Part shown: positions 48,374-58,341 of the stretch, piece after piece
Layout of the letters: each line of letters starts with the position of its first letter
Numbering within the stretch: position 1 is the first letter of the stretch
NCBI RefSeq assembly: GCF_041262565.1
Contig: NZ_JBGCCJ010000001.1
Span: 2,294,001 to 2,358,000 of the forward strand
Origin: Leifsonia sp. EB41
GTDB taxonomy: Bacteria; Actinomycetota; Actinomycetes; Actinomycetales; Microbacteriaceae
Direction of reading: 5' to 3'
Length of the DNA: 64,000 nt
Program-made: the position numbers and the translations under genes
Notes under the pieces: generated by a model
Database searches by the model: none
The model's input: the letters and a program-made list of their open reading frames with translations, nothing else
What the model was told of the DNA's origin: nothing

Positions 48374-49690
48374 TCAGGAGGCGGCGGTCTCGTCGTCGAC
48401 GGCTCGGAGCGCGTGCGGGCGGGGCGCCTCTTCGACCTCCACGCCGAACAGCGCCGACGTCGCGTCCACGAACGCCTGCGCCTCGCCGTTCCTGGCGAGC
48501 TCGCGCCCTCGGACCGACGGGGTGTGCAGGAGCACACCGGCCAGGTGGCGCAGCGCCGCCTCGGTCTGCTCGGAGGAGTCGCCGCGCGAGCGGGCCCGGG
48601 CGATCTCCGCGTCCAGGATGCCGAAGACGTGGGTGCGGAGGGCGACGAGCGCGGGCGTGACGGCCTGCTCGGCGTTCTGCGCCGCGAACTCCGCGGCGGC
48701 GGCGCCGACGAGCTCGCGGGCGTCGGCCGCGGCGTTCAGCTCCTCGACCGGCGCGTGGATGCTGATGGTCTCCAGGTCGAGCAGCTCGACGTCGCGGAGC
48801 GCGGCGACGGCCGGGTCGACGTTGCGGGGGAGGCCGAGGTCGATGACGAGGCGGCGCTCGGCGGCGTCCGGCGCGGCGATGGCATCGGCCAGCAGGGAGC
48901 GGGTGATGACGTGATCGGTGACGGCCGAGCAGGTGACGACGAGGTCCGCGGCGCCGAGCGCCTCCAGGAGGTCGTCGGACTCGACGGGGACGACATCGTG
49001 CGAGAGGGCGAACTTCGCCGCGCGCCCGGTCGGCGAGAACACCTGCACGTCGACCACGCCGCGCTCGCGCAGTGCGGCCAGGCTGGCGCCGGCGTACTTG
49101 CCGGTCCCGACGAGGAGCACGCGCACGGCGGCCCAGTCGCTGATCCGGCTCTCCGCCAGCTCGAGCGCGAGGCGGACCATCGAGCGGCCGGCCGTCATGA
49201 TGCCGGTCTGGTTCTTGACCCCGCGGGAGGTCCGCGACGCGACCTGGAAGACGCGCTCCAGGCTTGCGGTCACGGTGCCGGAGGCGCGGGCCGACTCCAA
49301 CGCCCTGCGCACCTGCCCGGCGATCTCGCCCTCCCCGACCACGACCGACTCGAGGCCGCTGGAGACGGAGAAGAGGTGCTCGGCGACGGCGTCGTCGCTG
49401 TAGACGGCGCTGGAGGAGCGGAGCAGGGCGGCGTCGATGCCGCTGGCGGCGGCGACGGTCTCGATCACCTGGTCCGTGGTCGCGCCCGCGGCGAGCGGCT
49501 GCGCGTCCACGTCGAGCGCGTGTACGTCGAGATAGGCCTCGAAGCGGTTGCAGGTGGCGAGGACGACCGAGCCTGCGACGATTCCGTGCTGCTCCGCGAG
49601 TGCCGCGGTGACGGCGGGCGCATGGCGCTCGAGCCGTTCGAGGAGGTCGAACTCCGCAGTGCGGTGGCTCGACGAGAAGCAGAGAAGCAC
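48374..49690 (-). CDS. hemA: Glutamyl-tRNA reductase
   Basis: A 438-residue enzyme. The GTG at 49688-49690 gives the start [36 protein letters not shown] holds the catalytic Cys, [20 protein letters not shown] and [20 protein letters not shown] the substrate and NADPH sites. It reduces glutamyl-tRNA to glutamate-1-semialdehyde, the first committed step of haem synthesis; HemL at 58338 acts next. The frame is open 23 codons further up, but a TATTCT hexamer ends 7 nt before this GTG, so the shorter leaderless form is chosen. It is divergent from hemE. Confidence 0.93.
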   Translation of the reverse strand: MLLCFSSSHRTAEFDLLERLERHAPAVTAALAEQHGIVAGSVVLATCNRFEAYLDVHALDVDAQPLAAGATTDQVIETVAAASGIDAALLRSSSAVYSDDAVAEHLFSVSSGLESVVVGEGEIAGQVRRALESARASGTVTASLERVFQVASRTSRGVKNQTGIMTAGRSMVRLALELAESRISDWAAVRVLLVGTGKYAGASLAALRERGVVDVQVFSPTGRAAKFALSHDVVPVESDDLLEALGAADLVVTCSAVTDHVITRSLLADAIAAPDAAERRLVIDLGLPRNVDPAVAALRDVELLDLETISIHAPVEELNAAADARELVGAAAAEFAAQNAEQAVTPALVALRTHVFGILDAEIARARSRGDSSEQTEAALRHLAGVLLHTPSVRGRELARNGEAQAFVDATSALFGVEVEEAPRPHALRAVDDETAAS

Positions 49691-49697
49691 GGGGGAA

Positions 49698-49703
49698 AGA
49701 ATA
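49698..49703 (-). promoter_or_regulatory. -10 hexamer TATTCT of hemA
   Basis: On the minus strand TATTCT is followed after 7 nt by the hemA GTG, with no ribosome site. It settles the start of hemA. Confidence 0.65.
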
Positions 49704-49773
49704 CGCTCGGCGCCGACCAGACTCGAATCGGGATACCCCGTCCTGTGGCTGTTCGACATGATTCCCGGGGGAT

Positions 49774-49798
49774 TGGCAGATTCGGCCCTGGCAGAATC
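49774..49798 (+). promoter_or_regulatory. hemE promoter region with a direct repeat
   Basis: CAGAAT (49792-49797) ends 6 nt before the hemE GTG and is a near -10 hexamer for a leaderless start. It lies in the second copy of a direct repeat, TGGCAGATTC (49774-49783) and TGGCAGAATC (49789-49798), 15 bp apart, which could be a regulator site. Confidence 0.4.
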
Positions 49799-49803
49799 AT
49801 CGG

Positions 49804-50952
49804 GTGACCTCCCTCGACCCGACCCACCCGCTCTCCGAAGGCCGAACAGCGGGCAGTCGCCTGATCCGCTCCTATCAGGGCGAACGGCAGGAGACCGTCC
49901 CCGTCTGGTTCATGCGCCAGGCCGGACGGTCGCTGCCCGAGTACCGGGAGCTGCGCGTCGGCACGCGCATGCTCGACGCCTGCCTCGACCCCGCGATGGC
50001 GAGCGAGATCACGCTGCAACCGGTGCGCAGGCACGGCGTGGACGCGGGCATCTTCTTCAGCGACATCGTGGTGCCGCTGAAGCTCGCCGGCGTGGCCGTG
50101 GAGATCCAGCCCGGCAAGGGTCCGGTGTTCGAGAGCCCGGTGCGCACCTCCGACGACGTCGCACGGCTGGAGGAGGTCGACCCGGCCTCCCTCGGCGCCG
50201 ACACGTTCGCGCCGATCGCGGAGGCCGTGCGCCTGACGACGGCCGAGCTCGGCGACACCCCGCTGATCGGCTTCGCCGGCGCCCCCTTCACCCTCGCCGC
50301 CTACCTCGTGGAGGGCGGCCCCTCCAAGGACCACATCCGCGCGCGGACGCTCATGCACGCCGACCCGGAGACCTGGGCCCGCCTGATGGCGTGGAGCGCC
50401 GACGTGACGGGAGCCTTCCTGCGGGCGCAGCTCCTGGCGGGCGCGAGCGCCGCCCAGCTGTTCGACTCGTGGGCGGGGTCGCTGTCGCTGCACGACTACG
50501 TCGAGCACGTCGCCCCCGCCTCCGCGCGTGCGCTCTCGCACATCCGCGATCTCACCTACGAGGTGCCGCGACCGCAGGACGCCGACACCGACGCTCCCGT
50601 GAACGACGAGCCGCTGGTGCGCAACGTGCCGATCGTGCACTTCGGCGTCGGGACCGGCGAGCTCCTCAAAGCCATGCACGAGGTGGGCGCCGACGCGGTC
50701 GGGGTCGACTACCGCACGCCGCTGGACGAGGCCGCCCGCCGGCTCGGGCACGTCGTCCCGGTGCAGGGCAACGTCGACCCGGCGATGCTCGACGCGCCGT
50801 GGGAGGTCCTGTCGGCTCACGTCGTGGACGTCCTGGAGCGCGGCCGGGAGGCGCCGGCGCACGTGCTGAACCTGGGCCACGGCGTCCCGCCGGAGACCGA
50901 CCCGACGGTGCTGACCCGCGTGGTCGAGCTCGTCCACGGATGGCGGGCATGA
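49804..50952 (+). CDS. hemE: Uroporphyrinogen decarboxylase
   Basis: A 382-residue enzyme. [19 protein letters not shown] is the diagnostic start with the Arg of the active site, [18 protein letters not shown] has the conserved Asp, and [20 protein letters not shown] is signature 2. It converts uroporphyrinogen III to coproporphyrinogen III. It starts at GTG 49804 and overlaps the next gene by ATGA. A short Asp-rich insert ([12 protein letters not shown]) near residue 260 looks lineage-specific. Confidence 0.95.
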   Translation: MTSLDPTHPLSEGRTAGSRLIRSYQGERQETVPVWFMRQAGRSLPEYRELRVGTRMLDACLDPAMASEITLQPVRRHGVDAGIFFSDIVVPLKLAGVAVEIQPGKGPVFESPVRTSDDVARLEEVDPASLGADTFAPIAEAVRLTTAELGDTPLIGFAGAPFTLAAYLVEGGPSKDHIRARTLMHADPETWARLMAWSADVTGAFLRAQLLAGASAAQLFDSWAGSLSLHDYVEHVAPASARALSHIRDLTYEVPRPQDADTDAPVNDEPLVRNVPIVHFGVGTGELLKAMHEVGADAVGVDYRTPLDEAARRLGHVVPVQGNVDPAMLDAPWEVLSAHVVDVLERGREAPAHVLNLGHGVPPETDPTVLTRVVELVHGWRA

Positions 50953-52592
50953 CCTCCGAGCCGCTCGATCACGACGCCGTCACGGAGAGCATCCGGCACG
51001 CGGTGGAGGCCCCGCCGACGCGCATCGTCGTGATCGGCGGCGGCGTCTCGGGACTGGTCGTCGCGCGCGAGTGCGCCCGCCCGGGCTTCGAGGTCACCGT
51101 GCTGGAGGCCTCCGCTCGGGTGGGCGGTTCGGTGGCGCCGCTGGAGCTCGGCGGCATCACGGTCGACGCCGGCGCAGAGAGCTTCGCGACCCGCGGCGGC
51201 CACGTCGCCGCACTCCTCGCCGACCTGGGCCTCGCGGACGACGTCGTGGAGCCGAACCCGGCAGGCGCGTGGGTGCGCAACGGAACGCGCACGGTCCCAC
51301 TGCCGAAGGCCGGCCTGCTCGGCATCCCGAGCTCGCCGTTGGCGACGGACGTCGTCGCCGCGATCGGCTGGGGCGGCGCGGTGCGCGCCTATATGGACCG
51401 GCTCCTCCCCGTGCTGAAGATCGGCCAGGAGCGCAAGCTCGGCACCCTGGTGCGCAAGCGCATGGGGTCGAAGGTCCTCACCGAGCTGGTATCCCCGGTC
51501 GTGACCGGCGTGTACTCGGCCGATCCCGACGACCTCGACGTGGATGTCGTCGCCCCCGGACTCAACGCGGCGCTCACGCGGCTCGGATCGCTGTCCGGCG
51601 CCGTGGGCGAGCTGCGCTCGGCCGCCAAGGCGGGGAGTGCCGTGGGGGGCATCCGCGGGGGCATGTGGCGCCTTCCGGCGGCGCTCGCCGCGGACATCGA
51701 GGCGCGGGGCGGGATCATCCGCACCGATGCGGCGGTCGCGTCGGTGTCGCCGTGGGTCGCACCCGACCCGGAGGACGTCGCCGCTGCGGCGGTGGAGGCG
51801 GCGATGGCCGACGCCGTCGACGAGGCGGCGCTCGACGGGCTCGAGCTCGCCGGGCAGCTCCCCGCGGAGCCGACCGAACCTGCCGCGGAGCCCGCCACCT
51901 CGCGCCCGGCCCGCTGGACCGTCACGCTCGCGGACGGCTCTGCCCTCGACGCCGACGCCGTGGTGGTCACCGCCCCCGCCGACGCCGCCCTTGCGCTCCT
52001 CCCCGGCATTGACGCCGCCCTCGGGGACCTCGCCGGTCTCGACTGGCCTCCCGCGTCCAGCGTGGAGCTGGTCACGCTGGTCCTCACCGACGACCGGGTC
52101 GGCGCCGCACCGCGCGGCACCGGCGTGCTGGTCGCCGACGGGCCGGACTCCGGCGTCGCCGCCAAGGCGATGACGCACTCCAGCGCCAAGTGGGCGTGGG
52201 TCGCGGAGGCCGCCGGTCCGGGCCGCCACGTCGTGCGGCTCTCGTACGGCCGCGCCGGCCGCGCGTCCGAGACGCTCGCCCTCTCCGACGCCGAGCTCCG
52301 GGAGCGTGCGATCGCCGACGCCGCCGCGCTGCTGAATATTCCGCTCACGGAATCCGCTGTCTCCGCGTTCGCCCGGACCCCCTGGACGAACGCCCTCCCC
52401 TATGCGACAGTGGGGCAGCGGGAGCGCATCCAGCGCGTCCGCGACGGAGCTGAGAACGTCGACGGGCTCGAGGTGACCGGCTCCTGGCTGACCGGAACCG
52501 GTCTCGCGTCCGTCATTCCGGACGCGCGCCGGGTGGCGGAACGGGCCAGGGGTCTACGCTGGAAGGCACTGACCGACGACCTGGAGGGGTGA
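50949..52592 (+). CDS. cgoX: Coproporphyrinogen III oxidase, oxygen-dependent flavoprotein (HemY/CgoX)
   Basis: A 547-residue FAD enzyme. RIVVIGGGVSGLVVARECAR is the FAD site and VTVLEASARVGGSV follows. GAESFATRGGHVAALLADLG and VSPVVTGVYSADPDDLDVDV are protoporphyrinogen-oxidase blocks, and WLTGTGLASVIPDARRVAER ends it. In Gram-positive bacteria it oxidises coproporphyrinogen III to coproporphyrin III. An Ala/Glu/Pro-rich insert of about 50 residues (near 275-325) breaks the second half and makes the protein longer than most relatives. It overlaps hemE by ATGA. Confidence 0.92.
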   Translation: MTSEPLDHDAVTESIRHAVEAPPTRIVVIGGGVSGLVVARECARPGFEVTVLEASARVGGSVAPLELGGITVDAGAESFATRGGHVAALLADLGLADDVVEPNPAGAWVRNGTRTVPLPKAGLLGIPSSPLATDVVAAIGWGGAVRAYMDRLLPVLKIGQERKLGTLVRKRMGSKVLTELVSPVVTGVYSADPDDLDVDVVAPGLNAALTRLGSLSGAVGELRSAAKAGSAVGGIRGGMWRLPAALAADIEARGGIIRTDAAVASVSPWVAPDPEDVAAAAVEAAMADAVDEAALDGLELAGQLPAEPTEPAAEPATSRPARWTVTLADGSALDADAVVVTAPADAALALLPGIDAALGDLAGLDWPPASSVELVTLVLTDDRVGAAPRGTGVLVADGPDSGVAAKAMTHSSAKWAWVAEAAGPGRHVVRLSYGRAGRASETLALSDAELRERAIADAAALLNIPLTESAVSAFARTPWTNALPYATVGQRERIQRVRDGAENVDGLEVTGSWLTGTGLASVIPDARRVAERARGLRWKALTDDLEG

Positions 52593-52599
52593 GGACGGA

Positions 52600-52920
52600 A
52601 TGCGGGGCAAGATTCTCTTCGTGACGGGGGCGGCGGTGGGCTACGTGCTCGGCACGCGCGCCGGTCGCAAGCGTTACGACCAGATGAAGTCGGCCGCCCT
52701 CAAGGTCTGGGAGTCGCCGGGGGTGCAAAAGCAGGTGAACGCCGTGGAGGACTTCGTCGCGGCGAAGATCGGCGAGGCGCCGGAGGCGATCTACATCACG
52801 ATCAAGAAGGCCGTGGTCCGGGCGAACGATCGCCGCAAGGAGGCTCGCGCCGACTCCCGCACGACGGGGGTGGCCGTGGTCGCCGTCACGCGAGATGATC
52901 CTGACGAAGTGATCCGGTAG
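52600..52920 (+). CDS. YtxH-like small protein
   Basis: A 106-residue protein. The start ILFVTGAAVGYVLGTRAGRK is a short membrane-associated segment with the GYxLGxRAGR motif of YtxH-like proteins; a helical, Lys/Glu-rich region follows (QVNAVEDFVAAKIGEAPEAI). It begins 7 nt after cgoX with GGAGG upstream. These proteins are stress-linked envelope proteins of unknown mechanism. Its place inside the haem operon is noteworthy. Confidence 0.7.
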   Translation: MRGKILFVTGAAVGYVLGTRAGRKRYDQMKSAALKVWESPGVQKQVNAVEDFVAAKIGEAPEAIYITIKKAVVRANDRRKEARADSRTTGVAVVAVTRDDPDEVIR

Positions 52921-52958
52921 CGCAGTCAGTACGAGTGTCACGGAAGGGCGGTGAGCCG

Positions 52959-53369
52959 ATGACCGATCGGGAACGTGCCAGGTCGCAGTCGCTCGGTGAG
53001 CTGATCGCGTCGCTCCCGCGGCTGCTGATCCAGCTCGTCAAGGCCGAGCTGGCGAACCTGAAGGCCGAGTACTCCGAGAAGGCGAAGTATGCCGGGATCG
53101 GCATAGGCCTCTTCGTGGTGGCCGCTGCCTTCCTGTTCTTCGCGCTCGGGGTGCTCGTCGCCGCGGCGATCCTCGGGCTCTCGCTCGTGCTGCCCGGCTG
53201 GGCCGCCGCGCTCATCGTCTTCGGCGGGCTGGTCGTGATCGCGGTGATCCTCGCGCTCATCGGCGTCGGCTCGCTCAAACGGGTGGACGGCGCCGCGCCC
53301 AAAGAGACCATCGCCAGCGTCAAGTCCGACATCGACGCCGTGAAGGGGCTGGGCAAGTATGACAACTGA
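52959..53369 (+). CDS. Actinobacterial holin-X/DUF1469-like membrane protein
   Basis: A 136-residue protein. A cytoplasmic helix ([20 protein letters not shown]) is followed by two membrane helices ([20 protein letters not shown] and [20 protein letters not shown]). This is the pattern annotated as phage-holin family or DUF1469, which is not phage-derived. GGAAGGGCGG precedes the ATG at 52959. It overlaps the DUF3618 gene by 11 nt, and the trio YtxH-like/DUF1469/DUF3618 is common in actinobacteria. Role unknown, probably envelope stress or membrane shaping. Confidence 0.75.
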   Translation: MTDRERARSQSLGELIASLPRLLIQLVKAELANLKAEYSEKAKYAGIGIGLFVVAAAFLFFALGVLVAAAILGLSLVLPGWAAALIVFGGLVVIAVILALIGVGSLKRVDGAAPKETIASVKSDIDAVKGLGKYDN

Positions 53370-53574
53370 CCGAAGCGGCGTCGAGAAGGCCCGCGCCGAC
53401 CTGGCCGCGACCATCGACGCCATCCAGTACAAGGTCAACGTGCCCGCGCGGGCGTCCGAGCGGTTCCGCAGGCTCCGCGACGACAACCCGCTGGCGCTCG
53501 TCGGACTGGCGGTCGGGGTGGCCGTCGTCGTGGGAGGCGCGGTCTGGGGGATCGTCGCGGCCTCCCGCCGCTGA
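53359..53574 (+). CDS. DUF3618-like small membrane protein
   Basis: A 71-residue protein. [20 protein letters not shown] is the family's helical start, then [20 protein letters not shown] and a C-terminal membrane helix ([20 protein letters not shown]). It starts within the end of the preceding gene. Function unknown; its constant partner is the DUF1469-type protein before it. Confidence 0.75.
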   Translation: MTTDRSGVEKARADLAATIDAIQYKVNVPARASERFRRLRDDNPLALVGLAVGVAVVVGGAVWGIVAASRR

Positions 53575-53617
53575 GCCTGGTTTTTGCCTTCTCAGCTTTG
53601 CGAGGGAGACTGTCGGT

Positions 53618-54352
53618 ATGAGTACCCCGGCTGCCGTTCCGGCAGAGTCGACCGCCCCCGAAGACACCGCCCCCGAAAGCCCCAGCGGCTTCACGCTGTG
53701 GGCCGTCCTGCGCCGGGACCCCGCCCGTCCTGACGACCTCGACGGAACCGACGTCCCCAAGGCCGTCCAGGAGCTCGAAGGCGTCATCGCCGACATCGAG
53801 CTGCAGGGCGTCGTCACCCGCGGACTCTACGACGTGAGCGGCCTCAAGGCCGACGCCGACATCATGATCTGGCTGCACGGACCGGAGGCCGAGGCCCTGC
53901 AGTGGGGTCTCCGCCAGCTCCGCCGCACCCGCCTGTTCAAGGCGCTCCTCCCGACCTGGAACGCGATGGGCGTGCACCGCGACGCCGAGTTCAACCGCCA
54001 GCACGTCCCCGGCTTCCTGCGCGGCAAGGAGCCGAAGGGCTGGCTGTGCGTCTACCCGTTCGTGCGCAGCTACGAGTGGTATCTGCTGCCCGACGAGGAG
54101 CGCTCGAAGATGCTCGCCGAGCACGGCCGCAAGGGCGCCGCATTCCGCGGGGTGCTGGCCAACACGGTCGCGTCGTTCGCGCTCGGCGACTACGAGTGGA
54201 TCCTGCCGCTGGAGGCCGACGAGCTCACCGACCTGGTCGACGTGATGCGCGAGCTCCGCTACACCGACGCGCGCCGCCACGTGCGCGAAGAGGTCCCGTT
54301 CTTCACCGGCCGCCGCATCCAGCCCGCCGAGGTCGTCGAGGTGCTGCAGTGA
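53618..54352 (+). CDS. chdC: Coproheme decarboxylase (HemQ/ChdC)
   Basis: A 244-residue chlorite-dismutase-fold protein. [19 protein letters not shown] starts the fold, [20 protein letters not shown] and [20 protein letters not shown] hold the catalytic Tyr region, and [19 protein letters not shown] the probable haem-ligand His. It removes two propionate carboxyls from coproheme to make haem b, the last step of the coproporphyrin route. GAGGGAGA precedes the ATG. Its stop overlaps the cpfC start by GTGA. Confidence 0.93.
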   Translation: MSTPAAVPAESTAPEDTAPESPSGFTLWAVLRRDPARPDDLDGTDVPKAVQELEGVIADIELQGVVTRGLYDVSGLKADADIMIWLHGPEAEALQWGLRQLRRTRLFKALLPTWNAMGVHRDAEFNRQHVPGFLRGKEPKGWLCVYPFVRSYEWYLLPDEERSKMLAEHGRKGAAFRGVLANTVASFALGDYEWILPLEADELTDLVDVMRELRYTDARRHVREEVPFFTGRRIQPAEVVEVLQ

Positions 54353-55530
54353 CGGACACGGAGGCCGTACCGCGAGTGCTCGGTGCGACGGACGCCGCCG
54401 CGTCCGGCCCGGAGCACGTGACCGAGCCGGTCGCGTACGACGCGATCCTGCTCGCCGGGTTCGGCGGCCCGGAGGGTCAGGACGACGTCATCCCGTTCCT
54501 CCGCAACGTGACCCGCGGCCGCGGCATCCCGGAGGAGCGCCTGGAGGAGGTCGCCCACCACTACCGCCATTTCGGCGGCGTGAGCCCGATCAACGACCAG
54601 AACCGCGAGCTGAAGGCGGCGCTGGAGGCCGAGCTCGCCTCCCGCGGCATCGACCTCCCCGTGCTGTGGGGCAACCGCAACTGGGACCCGTACCTGGAGG
54701 ACGCCCTCGCCGAGGCGCAGGAGCGCGGCCTCACCAAGCTGATCGCCATCGCGACGAGCGCGTACTCCTCCTACTCGAGCTGCCGGCAGTACCGCGAGGA
54801 CTTCGCCCGCGTGCTGGAGGAGAAGGGATTGGAGGGCACCATCCAGATCGACAAGGTGCGCCAGTTCTTCGACCACCCCGGCTTCGTCGAGCCGTTCATC
54901 GAGGGCGTCCGCAACGCCGTGGACGAGCTGCGCGAGCGCGTCCCGGGCATCGACCCGGCGACGGAGATCCGCATCCTGTACTCGACGCACTCCATCCCGT
55001 CGACGGACGCCGCCAAGTCCGGCCCCGCCGACCGCGGCTTCGGTGAGGGTGGAGCCTACGCGGCCCAGCATCTCGCCGTCGCGGAGGTCGTCTCGCAGGA
55101 GGCCGCCGGCGGCGTCATCGGCTGGGATCTGGTCTACCAGTCCCGCTCGGGCCCGCCGTCGATGCCGTGGCTGGAGCCCGACATCAACGACCGCATCGCG
55201 GAGCTCCCGGCGCTCGGCGTCAAGGCCGTGATCATCGTCCCGCTCGGTTTCGTGAGCGACCACATGGAGGTGCTCTGGGACCTCGACAACGAGGCGATGG
55301 AGACCAGCGAGGAGAACGGCCTCGTCGCCGTCCGCGTGCCCACCCCCGGTACCCACGCCCGCTACGTGAAGGGCCTGGTCGACCTCGTGCTGGAGCGCCG
55401 CGACGGCGTCCCGGTCGAGCAGCGCCCAGCGCTGACCACGCTCGGCCCCTGGTACGACGTGTGCCGCCCGGGCTGCTGCGAGAACGTCCGCCTCGGCTTC
55501 AAGCCGGCCGCCGCGGGACTCGCGCCGTGA
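54349..55530 (+). CDS. cpfC: Coproporphyrin ferrochelatase
   Basis: A 393-residue ferrochelatase. [20 protein letters not shown] starts it, [19 protein letters not shown] is a substrate block, [17 protein letters not shown] holds the metal-site His, and [20 protein letters not shown] the active Glu/His region. Cysteines at [12 protein letters not shown] and [13 protein letters not shown] fit the [2Fe-2S] cluster known in actinobacterial ferrochelatases. It inserts Fe2+ into coproporphyrin III. GTG start overlapping chdC. Confidence 0.94.
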   Translation: MTDTEAVPRVLGATDAAASGPEHVTEPVAYDAILLAGFGGPEGQDDVIPFLRNVTRGRGIPEERLEEVAHHYRHFGGVSPINDQNRELKAALEAELASRGIDLPVLWGNRNWDPYLEDALAEAQERGLTKLIAIATSAYSSYSSCRQYREDFARVLEEKGLEGTIQIDKVRQFFDHPGFVEPFIEGVRNAVDELRERVPGIDPATEIRILYSTHSIPSTDAAKSGPADRGFGEGGAYAAQHLAVAEVVSQEAAGGVIGWDLVYQSRSGPPSMPWLEPDINDRIAELPALGVKAVIIVPLGFVSDHMEVLWDLDNEAMETSEENGLVAVRVPTPGTHARYVKGLVDLVLERRDGVPVEQRPALTTLGPWYDVCRPGCCENVRLGFKPAAAGLAP

Positions 55531-56525
55531 ACGGCACGGTGAGCAGGGCCGACGGCGCGTCCGCGCGCCGTGACGGCGTGCTGCGCATCGGCACGCGGGG
55601 CAGCGCGCTCGCTGTCGCGCAGACGACCGCCGTCGCCGAGTCGATCGCCCGGGCGACCGGCCTCGACATCGAGCTGGTCACGATCACCACGCACGGCGAC
55701 ACCTCGCGCGAGTCGCTGTCGGAGCTCGGCGGCACGGGGGTGTTCGCCACCGCGCTGCGGGAGGCCCTCCTCGCCGACGAGTGCGACCTCCTCGTCCACT
55801 CGCTCAAAGACCTCCCGACCGCCCCGGCCCCCGGCCTGGTCATCGGCGCCGTGCCCAAGCGGGCGGACGCCCGGGACGCGCTCTGCGCGCGCGACGGCCT
55901 CACGCTCGACACGCTGCCGCAGGGCGCGAAGGTGGGCACCGGCTCGCCGCGCCGCGTCGCCCAGCTCAAGTCGGTGCGCCCTGACCTGGAGGTCGTGGAC
56001 ATCCGCGGCAACGTGGACACCCGGCTCGGCAGGGTCGCGGAGGGCGACCTCGACGCCGTCGTGCTCGCCGCGGCCGGCCTCGGCCGGCTCGGCCGCCTCG
56101 ACGCGGTGACCGACTTCTTCGCGCTGTCGCAGGTGCCGACCGCTCCCGGCCAGGGCGCGCTCGCGCTGGAGGTGCGCGCGGGCGAGCAGACCGGCCGCGG
56201 CGACGTCGCCCGGGCGCTCAAGGCCGTCGACCACGCGACCACGCACGCCTGCGCCTCCGCCGAGCGCGCCGTGCTCGCGGGGCTCGAAGCCGGCTGCGCC
56301 GCCCCGATCGGAGCGTCCGCGCTCGTCGACGACGGCCTCCTGTTCCTCACCGCCACCGTGTACCGCCCGGACGGGACCGAGCGGCTCACGGCATCCCACG
56401 CCGCTACTCCGGACTCCTTCGGCCTCGCCGACCTCGACGAGGCCGCGCGCGAGGTCGGCGCCCGCGTGGTGGCCGAACTGCTCGGCGCGGGGGCTGCCGA
56501 CCTGGCCCCGCTCGGGAGCGAATGA
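55527..56525 (+). CDS. hemC: Hydroxymethylbilane synthase
   Basis: A 332-residue enzyme. LRIGTRGSALAVAQTTAVAE starts it, DLLVHSLKDLPTAPAPGLVI is a substrate-binding block, and GTGSPRRVAQLKSVRPDLEV and VDIRGNVDTRLGRVAEGDLD follow. LEAGCAAPIGASALV has the Cys that holds the dipyrromethane cofactor. It links four porphobilinogens. The GTG overlaps the cpfC stop, and the stop overlaps the hemD ATG. Confidence 0.94.
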   Translation: MNGTVSRADGASARRDGVLRIGTRGSALAVAQTTAVAESIARATGLDIELVTITTHGDTSRESLSELGGTGVFATALREALLADECDLLVHSLKDLPTAPAPGLVIGAVPKRADARDALCARDGLTLDTLPQGAKVGTGSPRRVAQLKSVRPDLEVVDIRGNVDTRLGRVAEGDLDAVVLAAAGLGRLGRLDAVTDFFALSQVPTAPGQGALALEVRAGEQTGRGDVARALKAVDHATTHACASAERAVLAGLEAGCAAPIGASALVDDGLLFLTATVYRPDGTERLTASHAATPDSFGLADLDEAAREVGARVVAELLGAGAADLAPLGSE

Positions 56526-57319
56526 TGCCCTCAACGCCGTCCTCTCCGAAACCGCTCGCCGGCTGGCGGGTGCTCGTGCCCCGGGGAGGGCCCTGGGGCG
56601 ACTCGGTCGCCGCCGACCTCCGCGCCAAGGGCGCGTCGCCGGTCGTGGCCGCGATGATCAACTTCGCGCCGACCGCCGACGCCCCGGCTCTGGAGGCCGC
56701 CCTCGCGCGGCTCGCGGCCGGCGGATTCGACTGGGTGACGGTCACCAGCGCCACCACCGTCGACGTGCTGAGCGCCGCCCGCGCGGTCGTCCCGCCCTCC
56801 ACGCGGATCGCGGCCGTCGGCGAGACCACCGCCGCCGCGCTGGCCGCCGCGGGGTACGCCGTCGACCTGGTCCCGGCGGAGGACAACTCCGCGCGCGGAC
56901 TGCTCGCCGAGTGGGAGGCCGCGACCGAGGGCGTCGTCCCGCTGCGCATCCTCACCCTCCGCTCCGAGATCGCCAAGCCCCTCCTCACCGAGGGGCTGCG
57001 CCGTATCGGGCACGACGTGGAGTCCGTCGTCGCGTACCGCACGATCGGCATCCGCGTTCCGGAGAACATCGTCTCTGACGTGCGGGACGGCCTCGTCCAG
57101 GCCATCCTCGTCACGAGCGGCTCCGTGGCCGAGCAGGTGCAGGTGCAGCTCGGCCCGATCCCCGAGACCACCCTCGTCGCCGCGATCGGCCCGCAGACCG
57201 CGCGCGACGCCAGGGAGTACGGCCTCCGCGTCGACGTGATCGCCGACGAGCGCACGGCGGCCTCCCTCATCGAGGCGGTCGCCGCCGCCGCGACCGCGCA
57301 CCGGTCCGCCGCCTCCTGA
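56522..57319 (+). CDS. hemD: Uroporphyrinogen-III synthase
   Basis: A 265-residue protein with the loosely conserved HemD pattern: [60 protein letters not shown] and [20 protein letters not shown] with the final [19 protein letters not shown]. It closes hydroxymethylbilane to uroporphyrinogen III. ATGA overlap with hemC. No methyltransferase fusion. Confidence 0.9.
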   Translation: MMPSTPSSPKPLAGWRVLVPRGGPWGDSVAADLRAKGASPVVAAMINFAPTADAPALEAALARLAAGGFDWVTVTSATTVDVLSAARAVVPPSTRIAAVGETTAAALAAAGYAVDLVPAEDNSARGLLAEWEAATEGVVPLRILTLRSEIAKPLLTEGLRRIGHDVESVVAYRTIGIRVPENIVSDVRDGLVQAILVTSGSVAEQVQVQLGPIPETTLVAAIGPQTARDAREYGLRVDVIADERTAASLIEAVAAAATAHRSAAS

Positions 57320-57347
57320 GCGTGCGCTGGCACCCAGCGGCGCGGCG

Positions 57348-57353
57348 TAGGCT
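57348..57353 (+). promoter_or_regulatory. -10 hexamer TAGGCT of hemB
   Basis: TAGGCT ends 7 nt before the GTG at 57361, the same hexamer and spacing as at the M13 peptidase gene. It suggests a second promoter inside the haem cluster and fixes the hemB start. Confidence 0.6.
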
Positions 57354-57360
57354 GGGGAGA

Positions 57361-58341
57361 GTGAGTGAGTTGCATCCCGTCGTACGGCCCCGGCGCCTCC
57401 GGCAGTCACCTGCCATGCGCCGTCTGACGGCCGAGACCCGCCTCCACCCGGCCGAGCTGATCCTCCCGCTGTTCGTGCGGGAGGGCGCCTCCGAGCCGCA
57501 GCCGATCGGCTCCATGCCGGGCGTCGTGCAGCACAGCCTCGACTCCCTGAAGCGCGCGGCCGTGGAGGCCGCGGAGGCAGGGGTCGGCGGCGTCATGCTC
57601 TTCGGCGTCCCGGAGACCCGCGACGCGACCGGCACCGCCGCGACCGACCCGGACGGCATCCTCAACGTCGCCACCCGCGCGCTCGCCTCCGAAGTCGGCG
57701 ACGCGCTCGTCGTGCAGACCGACCTGTGCCTGGACGAGTTCACCGACCACGGCCACTGCGGCGTGCTCGACGGCGAGGGCCACGTCGACAACGACGCCAC
57801 CCTGCTGCGCTACCGGGACATGGCCATCGCGCAGGCGGAGGCCGGCTCGCAGCTCCTCGGCCTGAGCGGGATGATGGACGGCCAGGTCGCCGCCGTGCGC
57901 GACGCGCTCGACGCCGCCGGCCGCATCGATGTCGTCATCCTCGCCTACGCCGCCAAGTACGCCTCCGGCTTCTACGGTCCGTTCCGGGAGGCCGTCGACT
58001 CGCAGCTCTCCGGCGACCGCCGCGCCTACCAGCAGGACCCGGCCAACCGCCGCGAGGGTCTGCGCGAGGCGCAGCTCGACCTGGACGAAGGCGCCGACAT
58101 CCTCATGGTGAAGCCGGCCCTCAGCTACCTCGACGTCCTCAGCGACGTCGCCGCCATCAGCGACGTGCCGGTCTGGGCCTACCAGGTCTCCGGCGAGTAC
58201 GCGATGGTGGAGGCCGCAGCCGCGAACGGCTGGATCGACCGCGAGCGCGTCATCGAGGAGACCCTGATCGGCACCCGCCGAGCGGGCGCCGACGCCGTGC
58301 TCACCTACTGGGCGACCGAGGTCGCAGGATGGCTCCGATGA
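57361..58341 (+). CDS. hemB: Delta-aminolevulinic acid dehydratase (porphobilinogen synthase)
   Basis: A 326-residue TIM-barrel enzyme. The active lysines are in [20 protein letters not shown] and [19 protein letters not shown]. The metal loop reads [20 protein letters not shown], in which the first and third metal Cys are present and the middle one is Asp, between the zinc and magnesium types. The GTG at 57361 is preferred over 57322 because of the hexamer and spacing. The stop overlaps hemL by ATGA. Confidence 0.94.
   Translation: MSELHPVVRPRRLRQSPAMRRLTAETRLHPAELILPLFVREGASEPQPIGSMPGVVQHSLDSLKRAAVEAAEAGVGGVMLFGVPETRDATGTAATDPDGILNVATRALASEVGDALVVQTDLCLDEFTDHGHCGVLDGEGHVDNDATLLRYRDMAIAQAEAGSQLLGLSGMMDGQVAAVRDALDAAGRIDVVILAYAAKYASGFYGPFREAVDSQLSGDRRAYQQDPANRREGLREAQLDLDEGADILMVKPALSYLDVLSDVAAISDVPVWAYQVSGEYAMVEAAAANGWIDRERVIEETLIGTRRAGADAVLTYWATEVAGWLR

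Noticed and set aside
52959-53369. Phage holin as a sign of prophage
   Set aside because: The DUF1469/holin-X type is a housekeeping actinobacterial membrane protein, and no other phage gene is near.
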